A stretch of 64,000 nucleotides of DNA from Parachaetomium inaequale (lineage: Eukaryota; Ascomycota; Sordariomycetes; Sordariales; Chaetomiaceae). The notes under the pieces are model-generated. The model saw only the letters and a program-made list of their open reading frames with translations. It was not told the DNA's origin and made no database searches. This document shows, one piece after another, positions 1-10,555 of this stretch. Within the stretch, counting starts at the first letter, position 1. Each line of letters opens with the position of its first letter. The position numbers and the translations under genes were made by a program. The DNA is taken from NCBI GenBank assembly GCA_033296685.1, contig MU854456.1, positions 1 through 64,000 of the forward strand. The letters run 5' to 3'.

Positions 1-1860
1 AATTCGGTTGCAAGCTTCATTGACTAGTTGGCCAGGGGGTCTGTAGTTAGAAGACAGCCCTGTTATGGAGGGCCCTGTAGTGGAAGGCCCTGTTGTGGAG
101 GGCCCTGTTGTGGAAGGTATAATAATATATAATATACTAGTTTAGTGCTAGCCTAGTTAACTTAGACTCTAACTTAGAATGCTCTCTCTAGTTTTACTTC
201 TACTATTTATACTCTTTCTATAATAGTTAGAGTACGGATCTTATAAAGCTACTTGCTAACTTATAGCTCTATATTAACTACTTTAACCTCTTTAACTATA
301 AGTACTATACCTATAGCTAACTTAAAGAAGAAAAGTATAAGGATCTAGCTATTATAGTCTATAGCTATCTCCTCTTTACCCCTTAGTAAGAAACTAACTT
401 AGTCTAGAAAGTAATAGGGAAGTCTAGTCTGCTCCTCTATACTAATATAGGCAAGCTGAATAGCTATAATTTCTAGAAGTAGTATAAGTAATATTATAAA
501 CTATCTATTTAGGCTATTATTAAGGAACTTATCCCTAGGAAGGTACTAAATTCTAATTAGGCCTAGAGTATATAGGTAGACCTATAAGCTCTCTACTTAC
601 TAGGTATATTTATAAGAGATATATATAGTAGTAACTATCTAGGTAGGAAGCTTGTTAACTTTAGCTACTTATAGACTATATATTATCTAGCTATAGTTTA
701 AATCTATAATCTATAATAGTATACTTCAAGGCTTGATATTAGATAAGCTATAGTATCTACTAGACTATTACTACTTCTTAAGAAATAGTTTATTAAGTAT
801 AATAGCTATCCCTTAAGACCTTAAGCCTTTCTACTCAAGGCACATTACTAAGTACAAAAATCTCCTAAGGGCTTATAACTAGGTTAAGTAGGAGAAGAAC
901 GCTAATATAGCAAAGGTATACATAGAAGAAAGGCTATTTGAGAGGGCAGCCCTTTAATAGCATGGCGCTATCGTATACCTTTTTATAATATAAGATTTGC
1001 TAGATAAGGTCAGGAGCATAACAGCTAGGTATTCCAGTGAGCTTGCTAAAGAGGTAGTTGCCTATAGGCTAGGATCGAGTTATAGATCTATAGGTGCTAG
1101 AGAGCCTTAACAATAGCTAGTAGGATATAAGGGGAAAATAGGTATCCTTCTAGATTAGGTCACTTGCAAGTACCTACACTCTTTGTACTTACTCCACTTA
1201 TCTATGTTTTCAAGGACGCACTACAGGTTGTTCTTAACTTAGAAGAAACAAGTAAGAATACCACCACTTTGAGATATTATACATAGAGTTAGAAATTCCT
1301 ACCTCAGACCAGTCCTTGATAACGGTCTAAGAGTCTATGGTATTAGCTTAACTAAGTTAATATCATTACTATCAGAACTACAGACACCCTAATAAACCTA
1401 GACCTTGCTACTTTCGCTTATAGATAATAAACTAATACTATATACTACGTTCCTACTCGCACTAGCATTAGTAAATAGAAGGTTGTTATAAAAGATCTAG
1501 ACACCTATATTTCGCTTCTGCCCTGATTAGCAAAGGTAGGCTATATATAGCTAGCTAGCAAGGCTTCTATTACTAGTATATTATAACAGTCTTTCAGTCT
1601 ATTATGACTAGGAGCTAGCATGATATAGATATGCTTGCTACTTAAATGCTATTTCAATAGTGGTAGAAGTCAAACCGCTTATCCTATAGTGCTTATACTA
1701 TAGTTATATAATATTAACATCCTAGTTATACTCTATAATACTATCCTTAGTTATTAGAATATAGAGCTACTTCCTATAGTTTAGACATAGCGCTATACCC
1801 AATTGAGAAGACTGCTATTCCTAGTACAGATCTGTAGTTGAAACAGCATGTTCGCGATTA
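1..1860. mobile_element. RIP-degraded transposable element remnant
   Basis: Very AT-rich, stop-riddled DNA unlike the GC-rich remainder of the window. In the single line 361-420 I count TpA 10, ApT 3, CpA 0 and TpG 0, which is the signature of repeat-induced point mutation (C to T at CpA). No intact ORF remains. The element runs into a purine-rich tract and a conserved block at 1861-2053, the order expected at the 3' end of an LTR retrotransposon (internal region, polypurine tract, LTR). The superfamily cannot be told from the sequence by eye; a Ty3-type LTR element is a guess. Confidence 0.75.
56..115 (+). repeat. Four tandem 15-bp units encoding (G/S)PV(V/M)E
   Basis: Four head-to-tail 15-bp units (56-70, 71-85, 86-100, 101-115) of the form RGCCCTGTWRTGGAR. 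In one frame they read as repeated G-P-V-V-E pentapeptides (first copy S-P-V-M-E). That frame has one TAG upstream at about 44-46. The unit is still GC-rich although the DNA right after it is almost pure RIP product. It looks like a short surviving coding repeat of the element, or a non-element edge. Confidence 0.6.
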
Positions 1861-2053
1861 CAAATAAAGTTGAGAAAAAAAGGAAAATAAAAGAAAAAAG
1901 AAAGTAATAGAAAAGAGGAGGGAAAGTACAAAGATAAATCTCCCCCTCTTTCTCTTTTTTTCCTCTTTCTTTTTTTAAATGAGTAAAAAGATATCGTTCT
2001 GACGTAGAAGGTCAGGCGCTAACGAATAAACAAGGGGGGACTGTATTATCCAC
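1861..2053 (+). repeat. Dispersed repeat, copy A (purine tract plus conserved block)
   Basis: A purine-rich tract, a C/T-rich tract, then TATCGTTCTGACG at 1992-2004 and AAGGTCAGGCGCTAACGAA at 2008-2026, followed by an acaagggggga polypurine-like stretch (about 2030-2040) and CTGTATTATCC. The same order of blocks occurs at 58817-59020 with the 13-bp and 19-bp blocks identical. The G-run followed by TGTATTATCC could be the polypurine tract and first bases of a 3' LTR, but the LTR end was not found. Copy A lacks about 32 bp present between the two conserved blocks in copy B. Confidence 0.65.
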
Positions 2054-2726
2054 GGAGAGAAAGACGGCAATCCGACAATGCGAATTATTCCCGCACCCTT
2101 TGACGCGCGCCTCGACGTCAATGTGCACTGGTTGATGAATTTCGGTCGGTAGGTTGCTCCCGAGTCAGCGAAACCCGACCCCGAACCTTGGCGGGGTGGA
2201 TTCCCGGTCGATCTGCAGCTTCAAATCGGGGTTGGGGTTTTTGCTCGCCTGAATTACTCAGCAAGCCTCGTTTTTCCTGCCAAATTGCGCCATTTCACAA
2301 GTCGATTTCCAAAACCAAACCGCGCGATTGGCAACTCGGCATAGTCGCAGACGACTCGGGATGGCCGCTGCAGGCCGCGGGAGATCTTTTGCCCCTGCTG
2401 AACGAGTCGAACACTTCCCCACTGACCGTCCCTGATTATTCATCCCAAAAGAGAATGCAACGGCAAACAGGCCTCGGTGTTTTCGAGAAGGGACGAGACT
2501 TCCCCTTGAGAGTCTCAGATAGGTATATATACTGAATAGACCCCTCTTAATTCTTGCCGTTCCGATTTCAGACTCGCATCTTCAGCCGTGATCCCAACAG
2601 ACTGCCAGTGCTCCGTCATTGTGAATTCCTCAACACCTCCTCACCTCCAACGCCGCAGACGACCACCCGCTTGAGTCGTCGCTACACAAATACCCAAGTA
2701 CACAGGAGCCCTCACACTCGGCCAAC
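2054..2726. other. Intergenic; promoter side of the oxidoreductase gene
   Basis: No gene seen. A TATATATA stretch at about 2524-2531 lies about 200 bp upstream of the ATG at 2727 and is the likely core promoter. Part of this DNA may be an old LTR, because it directly follows repeat copy A. The short ORFs here have no protein-like features. Confidence 0.5.
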
Positions 2727-4095
2727 ATGACGGTCAAGAAGCTCACCGCGAGCACTCCCGCCGCGGGCGTGCCCTTCTACACGCCGGCCCAGACGCCCCC
2801 CGCCGGCACCGCCCTCGACACGGGCGCCGAGGTGCCCACGCTCTTCACGCCGTTGAAGCTCCGCGGCATGACGCTCCAGAACCGCTTCGTCGTCAGCCCC
2901 ATGTGCACGTACTCGGCCGACGACGGCCACCTGACAGACTGGCACCTCGTGCACCTAGGCGCCTTCGCCCTGCGCGGCGCCGCCCTGACCATCGTCGAGG
3001 CCTCGGCCGTCACCCCCAACGGCCGCATCTCGCCCGAGGACTCGGGCCTGTGGCAGGACAGCCAGATCGCGCCGCTGAAGCGCATCGTCGACTTTGTGCA
3101 CTCGCAGGGCCAGAAGATCGGCATCCAGCTGGCCCACGCCGGCCGCAAGGCCAGCACCCTCGGCCCGTGGCACGTCACCCCGACCCGGCGCGAGATCGCC
3201 ACGGCCGAGGTCGGCGGCTGGACCGACAACCTGTGGGCGCCGAGCGCCATCGCCTGGGACGAGGGGTACCCGACGCCGAAGGAGATGACGGTGGCCCAGA
3301 TCGAGTCGCTCGTGCAGAGCTTCGCCGACGCCGCCAAGCGCGCCGTGCAGGCGGGCGTCGACACCATCGAGATCCACGGCGCGCACGGCTACCTCATCTC
3401 CGAGTTCCTCTCGCCCATCACCAACGTAAGCCCCTTTTATCACCCCCTTCCCCCCCACCCCCCAAAAAAACATACTAACACCCCGCAAGCAACGCACCGA
3501 CGCCTACGGCGGCTCCTTCGAGAACCGCATCCGCGTCCTCCTGGACATCACGCGCGCCATCCGCGCCGTGATCCCCGCCACCATGCCGCTGCTGGTGCGC
3601 ATCTCGGCGACCGAGTGGATGTCCCATGCGGGCCAGCCGTCGTGGGATCTGGCCCAGAGCAAGCAGCTCGCGGCGCTGCTTCCCGACCTGGGCGTCGACC
3701 TGCTCGACGTCAGCTCGGGCGGCAACAACCCGCTCCAAAAGATCCAGGTGCACCCCTACTACCAGGTCGACATGGCGGGCGAGATCCGCGCCGAGCTGCG
3801 CCGCGCCGGCAAGGGGGGCATGGCCATCGGCGCCGTCGGCATGATCAGCACGGCCGAGATGGCGCGGAGCGTCGTGCAGGCCGACGGGACGCTGGCCGGC
3901 GGGGAGCAGACGCAGGACGGGCAGGTCGAGATCGACGGGGAGAACGGGGCCGTGGCCAAGGCGGACCTGGTGCTCGTCGCGAGGCAGTTCCTGCGGGAGC
4001 CCGAGTTTGTGCTCAAGACGGCGACGCTGCTGGGCGTCAAGGTGCAGCCGCCGGTGCAGTACCACCGGGCGCCGTTTAAGAGGGAGCGGTTGTAG
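2727..4095 (+). CDS. NADH:flavin oxidoreductase / NADPH dehydrogenase, old yellow enzyme family
   Basis: FMN-dependent ene-reductase that would reduce activated C=C bonds of enals, enones or quinones with NAD(P)H. Two exons, 2727-3425 and 3490-4095, with a 64-bp intron (GTAAGC...CAAG, branch TACTAAC) give 434 aa. The TIM-barrel OYE pattern is complete: SPMCTYS (Cys60, the cysteine typical of the YqjM-like class), QLAHAGRK, then EIHGAHGYL with the substrate-binding pair His217/His220, directly followed across the splice by the QRTDAYGGSFENR signature. The C-terminal barrel region ends with an FLREPEF motif. Members of this class act in stress or xenobiotic metabolism, but the physiological substrate cannot be read from sequence. 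There is no signal peptide, so it is probably cytosolic. The next gene is convergent, with 227 bp between the stops. Confidence 0.93.
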
Positions 4096-4322
4096 AGGGG
4101 AGGCTTTTTTTTTTTTTTTTTGCATATGGCGGCGGCGTTGTGGGTTGCATAGGGGATAGACCATAATCGGTGTTGGGTGTTGGGGAAGACGTGATTTGCT
4201 AGACTAGACACGCTGGATTCATTACTGCCATCATTACTGCAAACCATAACCACCGTATCCTAAACATGAAGATGCCGCGCTAACACCAAAATGCCCAACA
4301 CCAAACCCGTCTCAGTCCCCCA

Positions 4323-5338
4323 TCAACTCACCCCCTCCGCCTCGCCCTTCTCCCTCCTCACCATCTCGCTCTCCACCACGGACCGCACCAGCTGCAGCAG
4401 CAGCTCCCTCCCCGTCGCGATGCTGTGCTCCGACGCATCACTAGGCACGTGCAGAAACAGCACGTTCCGCCGTTCCCCGGCCTTCTCCAGGTGCGCCAGG
4501 CTCGAAAAGTAGATGAAATCGCACAGGTAATGCCCCGCGTCCTCTGAGATTCTCAGGTCCAGATGTTTCTGCATACCGTCGTCAGCACCACCCCTGAATC
4601 AACTCCCCTTCCGTCGCACCCCACCCCTCCACCCCACCCCCCCATCCCTATCACCCCGGGAAAAGAATAAATAAAAAAAGAAACATACCGGCGAATACCC
4701 CCTCCACCGCCCCAACACATCCCCCAAATCAAAATCACTCTCCAACGCGCCCGGCATGCCCTCCCACTCCGCACTCGTGCCCCCCTCCAAAACCTCCCCG
4801 TCCACACCCCCCATGACATAGCCGTCCCTGTGCCCGCGCCGCTCAATGCTGTAAAACAGCCGCGGCCCGGCCATGCCCACGTGGATGGCCAGATCGATCT
4901 TGGGGCGGTCTGGATAGGAAGTGCCGTCGAGGTCCCAGAGTTGGGGGACGAGGTCGCGGACGGTGGTGTAGTTGACGCGGATTGGGGCGGGGTGGACGAG
5001 GAGGCGGACGGGGGGGAGGGTTGGGCGGGTGTTATTACTATTGGTGGTGGTGGTGGTGGTGGAAGGGGGGACTTTGGCGCGTAAGGGGGGCAGGTGGGTG
5101 GGCAGGGAGCGGGCGATTTCCCAGGAGGGGTTGACGGGGTAGTCTTTCTTAAAGGGCTGTTGTTGGGGGGTGTTAGTTGGTTTCTTCTTTGGGTGGGGAG
5201 ACAAGGGGGAGTTGATGGTGAGGTTGGTGTCGGGAGGGGGACAAAGGGGGTTTCCCGCATCGCGACAGGACGGATACTCACTGCGAAGCCGGTTATCAGC
5301 ACCGTAATGGTCTGCTCGTCATCGCCGACGGAGCCCAT
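4323..5338 (-). CDS. Pyroglutamyl-peptidase I (peptidase family C15)
   Basis: Cysteine peptidase that removes N-terminal pyroglutamate from peptides; cytosolic. Three exons (5282-5338, 4690-or-4689 to 5156, 4323-4568) give 256 aa with phase-0 introns. N-terminus: TVLITGFA joined to PFKKDYPVNPSWE, the family's TGF-x-PF...NPSWE signature. The catalytic residues are visible: Glu124 in the SIERRGH segment, Cys191 in SEDAGHYLC, and His215 in LFLHVP. Bacterial enzymes are about 200-215 aa. The extra length here comes partly from a low-complexity run of six Thr followed by Asn/Ser (residues about 52-61) encoded by a GGT repeat at about 5043-5065. The intron acceptor ACAACAG and branch CTAAC support the first splice. 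The start is the first ATG before the conserved ITVLITGFA. Confidence 0.9.
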
Positions 5339-6840
5339 GGTGGAAGAATAGAGATGGCGTCTAGTAAATGGACGGGTGTATCACAATACTGGGCGTTGGT
5401 GTTGACCTAGGTTGTTTCGTTGCTGAACCCCGCACTCTGTAAGAGGAGGCGCTCTGAAAGAGAGTTGGGGATTTGGGGTGGATATCAACCTCCCAGGTTC
5501 GCCTGAGGTCACGGTTGCGTTGAGGGGCTGTGCGGGGAGAACCTGGAACGGAAGCCACTATCACGGCAGCGGCCGGCTTGATTGGCGCTTTCATGCTCCT
5601 TCGCCATCTTTAATTGCGGGAGGGCGCGTCCTTCCCGTCTTGACTCCCATTCCCACTCCCATTCATCACGCCGTAAACGGCGGTGTGTGCGAGACAGACA
5701 TGACTGGCCGCGCAAGCTCCCAACAGTCACCTGCAGTCATCATCGTTTGTGACAGCCGTCACCGTGGACCAGAGACCGGGAACTGGCACCGTGGACTAGA
5801 GGAAAACCGGCAACAACCCGGAGACGAGCTGACGCGGGCCGAGCCGGCATGCGCCGTCCGACCCCGGATCCGACCTCGGCCTCCCACATTTGCCGTCTGC
5901 CGTCACGGGCCACGAGACTCGCTGCTTTTCGTGGACGGAACCCTGCAGGAGGCCCCACGTTGCTCATGTCCGCTTACACATTCTCTAGGCTAAGAGGGTT
6001 CTACTTGTTGACGCGTTATCTTGCTTCTTCCTGCTGTAGCGGCAAGGAGAGAATCCGTCACTGATACCGTTTGGGGGACGGCATGCACCGGCCGGTATCT
6101 AGATGAATTCCCTCCAACACGGCGTTGTGTCACCTTCTCAATCGGTCGCCAAGCCGGCATCTCGATTATGTAGATCTGTAAATGCTTCTGGCTGCTGTGT
6201 CTCGCGAAACTATGGATGGCCAATGGTGTTACCAAAGAAACTAGGAACCGGTTCGGCCCGCTCTGGCACGGCGAGGTTCGAGATGATCCTCCAGGGACCC
6301 CGTTATGGTGTTTACAAACTGCCGTCTAAGTGGTGTAGAAATCAGAGGACGTTTTCCTTGGTGATATGGCTGTTGAACTTGGAGACCGGCTAGGGGACAA
6401 GCTAGCCGGTGAATCCCTGATCTCATACCGTTTGCATTCCCAGACCGGAAAGGACGCCGAGTGTGCAACACCAAAGCGGGCTGAATGGCTTCACCATGGG
6501 CCAGACACTCAGCTGAGCTGGCTGCTCTTCCTCGGCCCCCGTAACCATGTGAATCCGCTGTCTGGCCAGCGATCCCGTCTTGTCATGTTGGCCCAGATCC
6601 AAGGCAACTGATCTTCTGCAGGTCAATCCCGTGGCCTCTGTGGAAAGTGACAAACTTGTTGATGAGATGGAGTAGCTTGGTCGTATCGAGCCGGTCGAGT
6701 CCCCTCAGCCATTCCCAGTTGTCACACAGCAGCCTGTGTATCTTTGCAAACAGCGGTATTCCAGTTCCCACCGCCGACCGAGTAAAACACCACTACCCCC
6801 TTCCACAACCCAACACGACCAGGCGGCTTCAATCCCCACG
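5339..6840. other. Intergenic, 1.5 kb
   Basis: This is the shared upstream region of the divergent peptidase (minus) and CFEM (plus) genes. I see no convincing gene or RNA. Local short repeats such as CCCATTCCCACTCCCATTC (about 5645-5663) are unremarkable. Confidence 0.5.
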
Positions 6841-7455
6841 ATGAAGCGCTCCACACTCCCGCTAGCAGCTCTCTTTGCGACCGGCGTCCGCGCCGACTGC
6901 ACGCCCATGGCCCTGACGACCATCCCCTCGTGCGCACAAGCCTGCTTCGTCAGCGGCGCAGCAGCCATACGCTGCGGCAGCCTCGACTTTGCATGCCAGT
7001 GCCGCCAGCAAGCCGGCCTGTACGCCACCATCGAGAGCTGCGTGGCCTCGTCGTGCGCGCCGTCCGAGTTTCAGAACGTGATCGACGGCGCTGCCGCTGG
7101 TGGGTGCCGCCTGCCTGCGTTATCCGGAGAAAGTATTCTCATGGGCTCGAAAGCTGACTCGCGCATAGTTTGCGAATGTTCCCGTCGGGACTGGGGCGTT
7201 GTTAAAAACCCCTCCCACCCCGCCGGGTCTTATGCCCCTTCGCCATTGCCCTCACTATCTCCGCCGTCAGCCACGCCTCCCCCGGTGACGGCTACGAGCA
7301 GCGGCAAGGGCGGAGGTGGCGGGGCCAGCCCTACTCGGAGCGCCCCTCCTAGCTCTGCGACGTCCTCGGTGACTGGCGCCGCGGGCAGGCCGGCGGGATC
7401 TGGGCTGGGTTTTGTGTGCGCAGGTGCTGTCGCTCTGGGGTTTGCTGCGCTGTAG
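6841..7455 (+). CDS. CFEM-domain protein, probably GPI-anchored
   Basis: Small cysteine-rich cell-surface protein of the fungal CFEM family; characterised members bind haem or act at the wall or membrane. The start at 6841 gives a clean signal peptide (LPLAALFATGVRA). Eight CFEM cysteines follow in order: PSC, QAC, IRC, FAC, QC, ESC, SSC and VC. The Asp in LDFAC matches the haem-ligand position of Candida haemophores. The last VCECS is formed only after removal of a 69-bp intron (7100-7168, GTGGGT...ATAG), which is a multiple of three and has no stop, so unspliced RNA also stays open. A Ser/Thr/Pro/Gly-rich linker and a hydrophobic tail (GLGFVCAGAVALGFAAL) suggest a GPI anchor. Spliced length is 181 aa. 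Confidence 0.88.
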   Translation: MKRSTLPLAALFATGVRADCTPMALTTIPSCAQACFVSGAAAIRCGSLDFACQCRQQAGLYATIESCVASSCAPSEFQNVIDGAAAGGCRLPALSGESILMGSKADSRIVCECSRRDWGVVKNPSHPAGSYAPSPLPSLSPPSATPPPVTATSSGKGGGGGASPTRSAPPSSATSSVTGAAGRPAGSGLGFVCAGAVALGFAAL

Positions 7456-8044
7456 AAGGTGGGTGTTAGTGACTTTGGACGACGTACGGATGGGTAACGG
7501 AGAAATATCTTGTTGGGGCAAAGTGAGAAAGGGTGTAAGGAAGGTTCAAGAGAGAATTGACAGTGATGGGACGAAACAATACCAGACGACATGGGAAACA
7601 TGCCTAGCCAGTCGACGACCCCTTCAAGCACCAGATGAACACACTGTGCCCGAAACAAAGGCACACCATACCACCAACAAAACTGACTATACATACGCTC
7701 CTTGACAAGCCCTTTCTGTCGCCCACTCTTGGTAGATGGCCGAAATTCCCAACTTGGCCGAGTAAACGCTTGGCTGGCGGGCCATTTTCGGATGCGCGGC
7801 TCTTTCGAACATGCCGTATAGTATTGATAGGATAATAGAAAAGGGTATCGAACCCATCTACATATCTTCGAGCATTAGCCGTGCCTTGTGTCTCGCGAGG
7901 AACAACTGGTACTTGCAAAGAGTACCGCTTGGATCCCTCCTCGCCGTGTACCGGCATGTGCTGCCACCTCCATCACCATGCCTCCGTAAACACCAAACCA
8001 ACCACCCAAGGGTATATCCATCCATCCCACCCCAAAACGCCAAT
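7456..8044. other. Intergenic between convergent genes
   Basis: Holds the 3' ends of the CFEM and GT17 genes. No gene seen. Confidence 0.5.
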
Positions 8045-9121
8045 TTACCCCTCATAGTCCGTAAACCCCGCCGCCGGCCCGTCCCGATCAAGCATATACC
8101 CAAACCGCTCCCTATTCTCCAACAAAAACCCCGGCACATCCGTGTTCCCCTCAACCCGGTCATACACCTCCCCCTCGCGATCCCACAGATCCTTCCCCCT
8201 CCGAATCCGATCCACAATCCTCTCCTTATCCCTATACTTCCTCGCATTCATACTCGTATGCGAAAACGCCGCCATCTTCCCCAACAACTCCCCCACCGTC
8301 TCAAAGCACGACGAGCAGTGCCAGCTCGCATTCCGCAGCCCGCCCTTCTCCCACTCGCGAAACGGCCACATGCCGCCGTCGGCGATGCGCAGGTCGTTGG
8401 GCAGCAGCGTCCTGCGCAGGCCCTGGTAGTAGGTCGCCTGCGGGTGGGGCCACTCGGGCCCGCGGTGCAGCCATTGAAACGAGTAATAATAAAACCGCGA
8501 GTAGAGGGTCAGGCGGCGCGGGAAGTGGCAGGCGCGGAGCAGGCGGAATGTGGATGGGCGCGGGATCTCGTCCACGTCCGACACGACGAGCACGTCGCCC
8601 TGCTGCGGGGTGCGCGCGCCGCGGAGGCGCGGGAAGACCTGGGTCAGCATGCTGTTGCGCTGCAGGTCTTCCATGTCCCAGGGGGTGCGGGGCTTGAAGT
8701 TGGCGGGGTATTCGATCTCGTGGTAGATTATCTTGGAGTGGTAGGCGGCGAGCTTGGAGAAGTTGTTTTTGAGGGTCAGAGGCTTGTCGCGGCTGGTGAA
8801 GGTCTTGCGGCTTTCGACCAGGACGAAGTAGTCGACCTCGTCCCAGGTGCTGTTGAGGCGGATCTCGAGGTGGTCCAGCTCGGTATTGACCATCATGAGA
8901 TCGTACACTTTGCGCGGTTTGGTCGGGTCCTTGGGGCGGAAGGGCTTCCAGCCGTGCGGGCGGCAGATGTCGAGCGGGTGGTCATGGCCAGAGGCCCAGG
9001 TCGAGGGCGAGAGCGGGTTCAAGTTGCTGTCGTCGCGGGAGACGCTGAGGACCAGCCAGATGACGCCGAGCACGGCTGCTACCCGTACCCAGCGCCAGAG
9101 CTGTCGCGATCGGCGCGACAT
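8045..9121 (-). CDS. Glycosyltransferase family 17 (MGAT3-like N-acetylglucosaminyltransferase)
   Basis: Single exon, 358 aa. It resembles beta-1,4-mannosyl-glycoprotein 4-beta-N-acetylglucosaminyltransferases, which add bisecting GlcNAc in animals. The fungal members have the domain, but their product is not established. Basic N-terminus (SRRSRQLWRWVR) and one membrane segment (VAAVLGVIWLVLSV, about residues 14-28) predict a type II Golgi protein. Family motifs: KVYDLMMVNTELDHLEIRL, DYFVLVES..TFTS, the DxD-like VVSDVDEIPRP, then YYYSFQWLH and the HCSSCF segment near the C-terminus. It is divergent from riboflavin synthase (591 bp between starts), and nothing suggests they are functionally linked. 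Confidence 0.87.
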   Translation of the reverse strand: MSRRSRQLWRWVRVAAVLGVIWLVLSVSRDDSNLNPLSPSTWASGHDHPLDICRPHGWKPFRPKDPTKPRKVYDLMMVNTELDHLEIRLNSTWDEVDYFVLVESRKTFTSRDKPLTLKNNFSKLAAYHSKIIYHEIEYPANFKPRTPWDMEDLQRNSMLTQVFPRLRGARTPQQGDVLVVSDVDEIPRPSTFRLLRACHFPRRLTLYSRFYYYSFQWLHRGPEWPHPQATYYQGLRRTLLPNDLRIADGGMWPFREWEKGGLRNASWHCSSCFETVGELLGKMAAFSHTSMNARKYRDKERIVDRIRRGKDLWDREGEVYDRVEGNTDVPGFLLENRERFGYMLDRDGPAAGFTDYEG

Positions 9122-9712
9122 GGTGGTTTGGTGCTCATGTGAAGGGACGAGGTCGCGGCGCGAATGTCATGGATCTTCGTATTTCTGTCAGCACGGAAAG
9201 AAGGCCCTGTCACGAAACAAGCTGTTGCCTGCCGCTGCAGCCCCGGGGCCTGTTGTTGCTGCACTCTTGATTGGCTTAGCAGAAGCAACACCGTGCCGCA
9301 CTGTCAGGGTCCCCATCCTGCTTTGGGTCTGATCGCCCATACAGAACCCTAACCCGTCAGTACCGAGGTGGTGATCCGATTGATTGGAGTCGCGGGGTAG
9401 GGAGCAGCTCTGAACCCCACCAATGGCCGGGCCCAGTTCCGAGACCTTTACTCATCAACTACTCATCAAACTCCCCCGAGATAACTTCTGTGCAAGTAGA
9501 ATAAGCTCAATTCCTCTGGTTTCAGCTAAGAACGCAGCCAGCTCGAGATTTCACTGTTAAGCAGATCCCCGAATCTCCAGGTGTCCCGGACCTGTTCGGA
9601 ACTCCGTCTCCTCTAAGCTAACATCCGGAGGAAAGCCGAGGTTGCCGGCTCACTCAACACCATCTCCCTCTCATACCTCATCTCATACCTTCTGCTATCA
9701 ACAACCGCCACA
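9122..9712. other. Divergent promoter region GT17 / riboflavin synthase
   Basis: No gene seen. It includes CTCATACCTCATCTCATACC just before the riboflavin synthase ATG, a C/T-rich leader typical of fungal 5' UTRs. Confidence 0.45.
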
Positions 9713-10464
9713 ATGTTCACCGGCATAGTCGAAGAGATAGGCAGTATGTTGTTCCCTCCACCCATCCCCCCACCACCACTCTAACCACGTCCCCCCCAGC
9801 CGTCGCCGAGCTCAACCCCTCCGACGCCACGGGCGGCACCTCCCTAACCATCACCCTCCCTTCCACCTCCACGCTCCTCTCCGACGCCCACCTCGGTGAC
9901 TCCATCGCCATCAACGGCGTCTGCCTAACCGTCACCTCCTTCACCACTGCTCCGCCCCCAAGTTTCACAGTCGGCATCGCCCCCGAAACCCTGCGCCTCA
10001 CCAACCTGGGCTCGCTGACCACCGCCTCGCGCGTCAACCTCGAGCGCGCCGTGCGCGCCGACACGCGCATGGGCGGGCACTTTGTGCAGGGCCACGTGGA
10101 CAGCACGGCGACCATCCTCTCGCGCACCCCCGACGGCAACGCCGTCACGATGCGCTTCGCGCCCGCGAGCAAGGACGTGCTGCGGTACGTCGTGTACAAG
10201 GGCTTCATCGCGCTCGACGGGGCGAGCTTGACCGTCACGAAAGTGGATGATGTGGAGGGGTGGTGGGAGGTGATGCTCATCGCGTACACGCAGGAGCGCA
10301 TCGTGACGGCGGGGAAGCAGGTCGGGGAGACGGTTAACGTGGAGGTGGATATGACGGCCAAGTATGTGGAGAAGAGTCTGCAGGGGTATTTGGAGGGGCT
10401 TGGGGAGGGGAGTGGCGGGTTGCTGAAGAAGGTTTTGGAGGGGGTTAAGGGGGGGTCTTCTTAG
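9713..10464 (+). CDS. RIB5: Riboflavin synthase alpha chain
   Basis: Catalyses dismutation of two 6,7-dimethyl-8-ribityllumazine molecules to riboflavin, the last step of vitamin B2 synthesis. Exon 1 is 9713-9743, the intron is 9744-9799 (56 bp, GTATGT...CAG, branch CTAAC) and exon 2 is 9800-10464, giving 231 aa. It begins with the diagnostic MFTGIVEEIG joined to TVAEL. Two lumazine-binding barrels follow. The first has IAINGVCLTVT, and the boundary between barrels has MGGHFVQGHVDSTA. The second has IALDGASLTVT. The C-terminal helix ends in a Gly/Lys-rich tail. The stop lies 91 bp from the MUS81 stop on the other strand, so the 3' UTRs probably overlap. Confidence 0.96.
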
Positions 10465-10555
10465 GGGGTCAAGGGGCAGCAGCAGAAAAGGAGTGGGTGA
10501 ATAGTGGTATTACTTCGTGTTTATCATGGGTATCTAAATTTGTTTGGGCACGAGA

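Noticed and set aside
2041..2640. A full 3' LTR after repeat copy A
   Set aside because: TGTATTATCC follows a G-run as an LTR would, but I could not find a matching 5' LTR or an end in CA with a target duplication.
3475..4164. Long ORFs on the opposite strand of the oxidoreductase and of other GC-rich genes
   Set aside because: Shadow frames created by GC-rich codon use; text lacks motifs and the sense strand has complete domains.
9347..9358. ACCCTAACCC telomere-like string
   Set aside because: Single short match without a tandem array.
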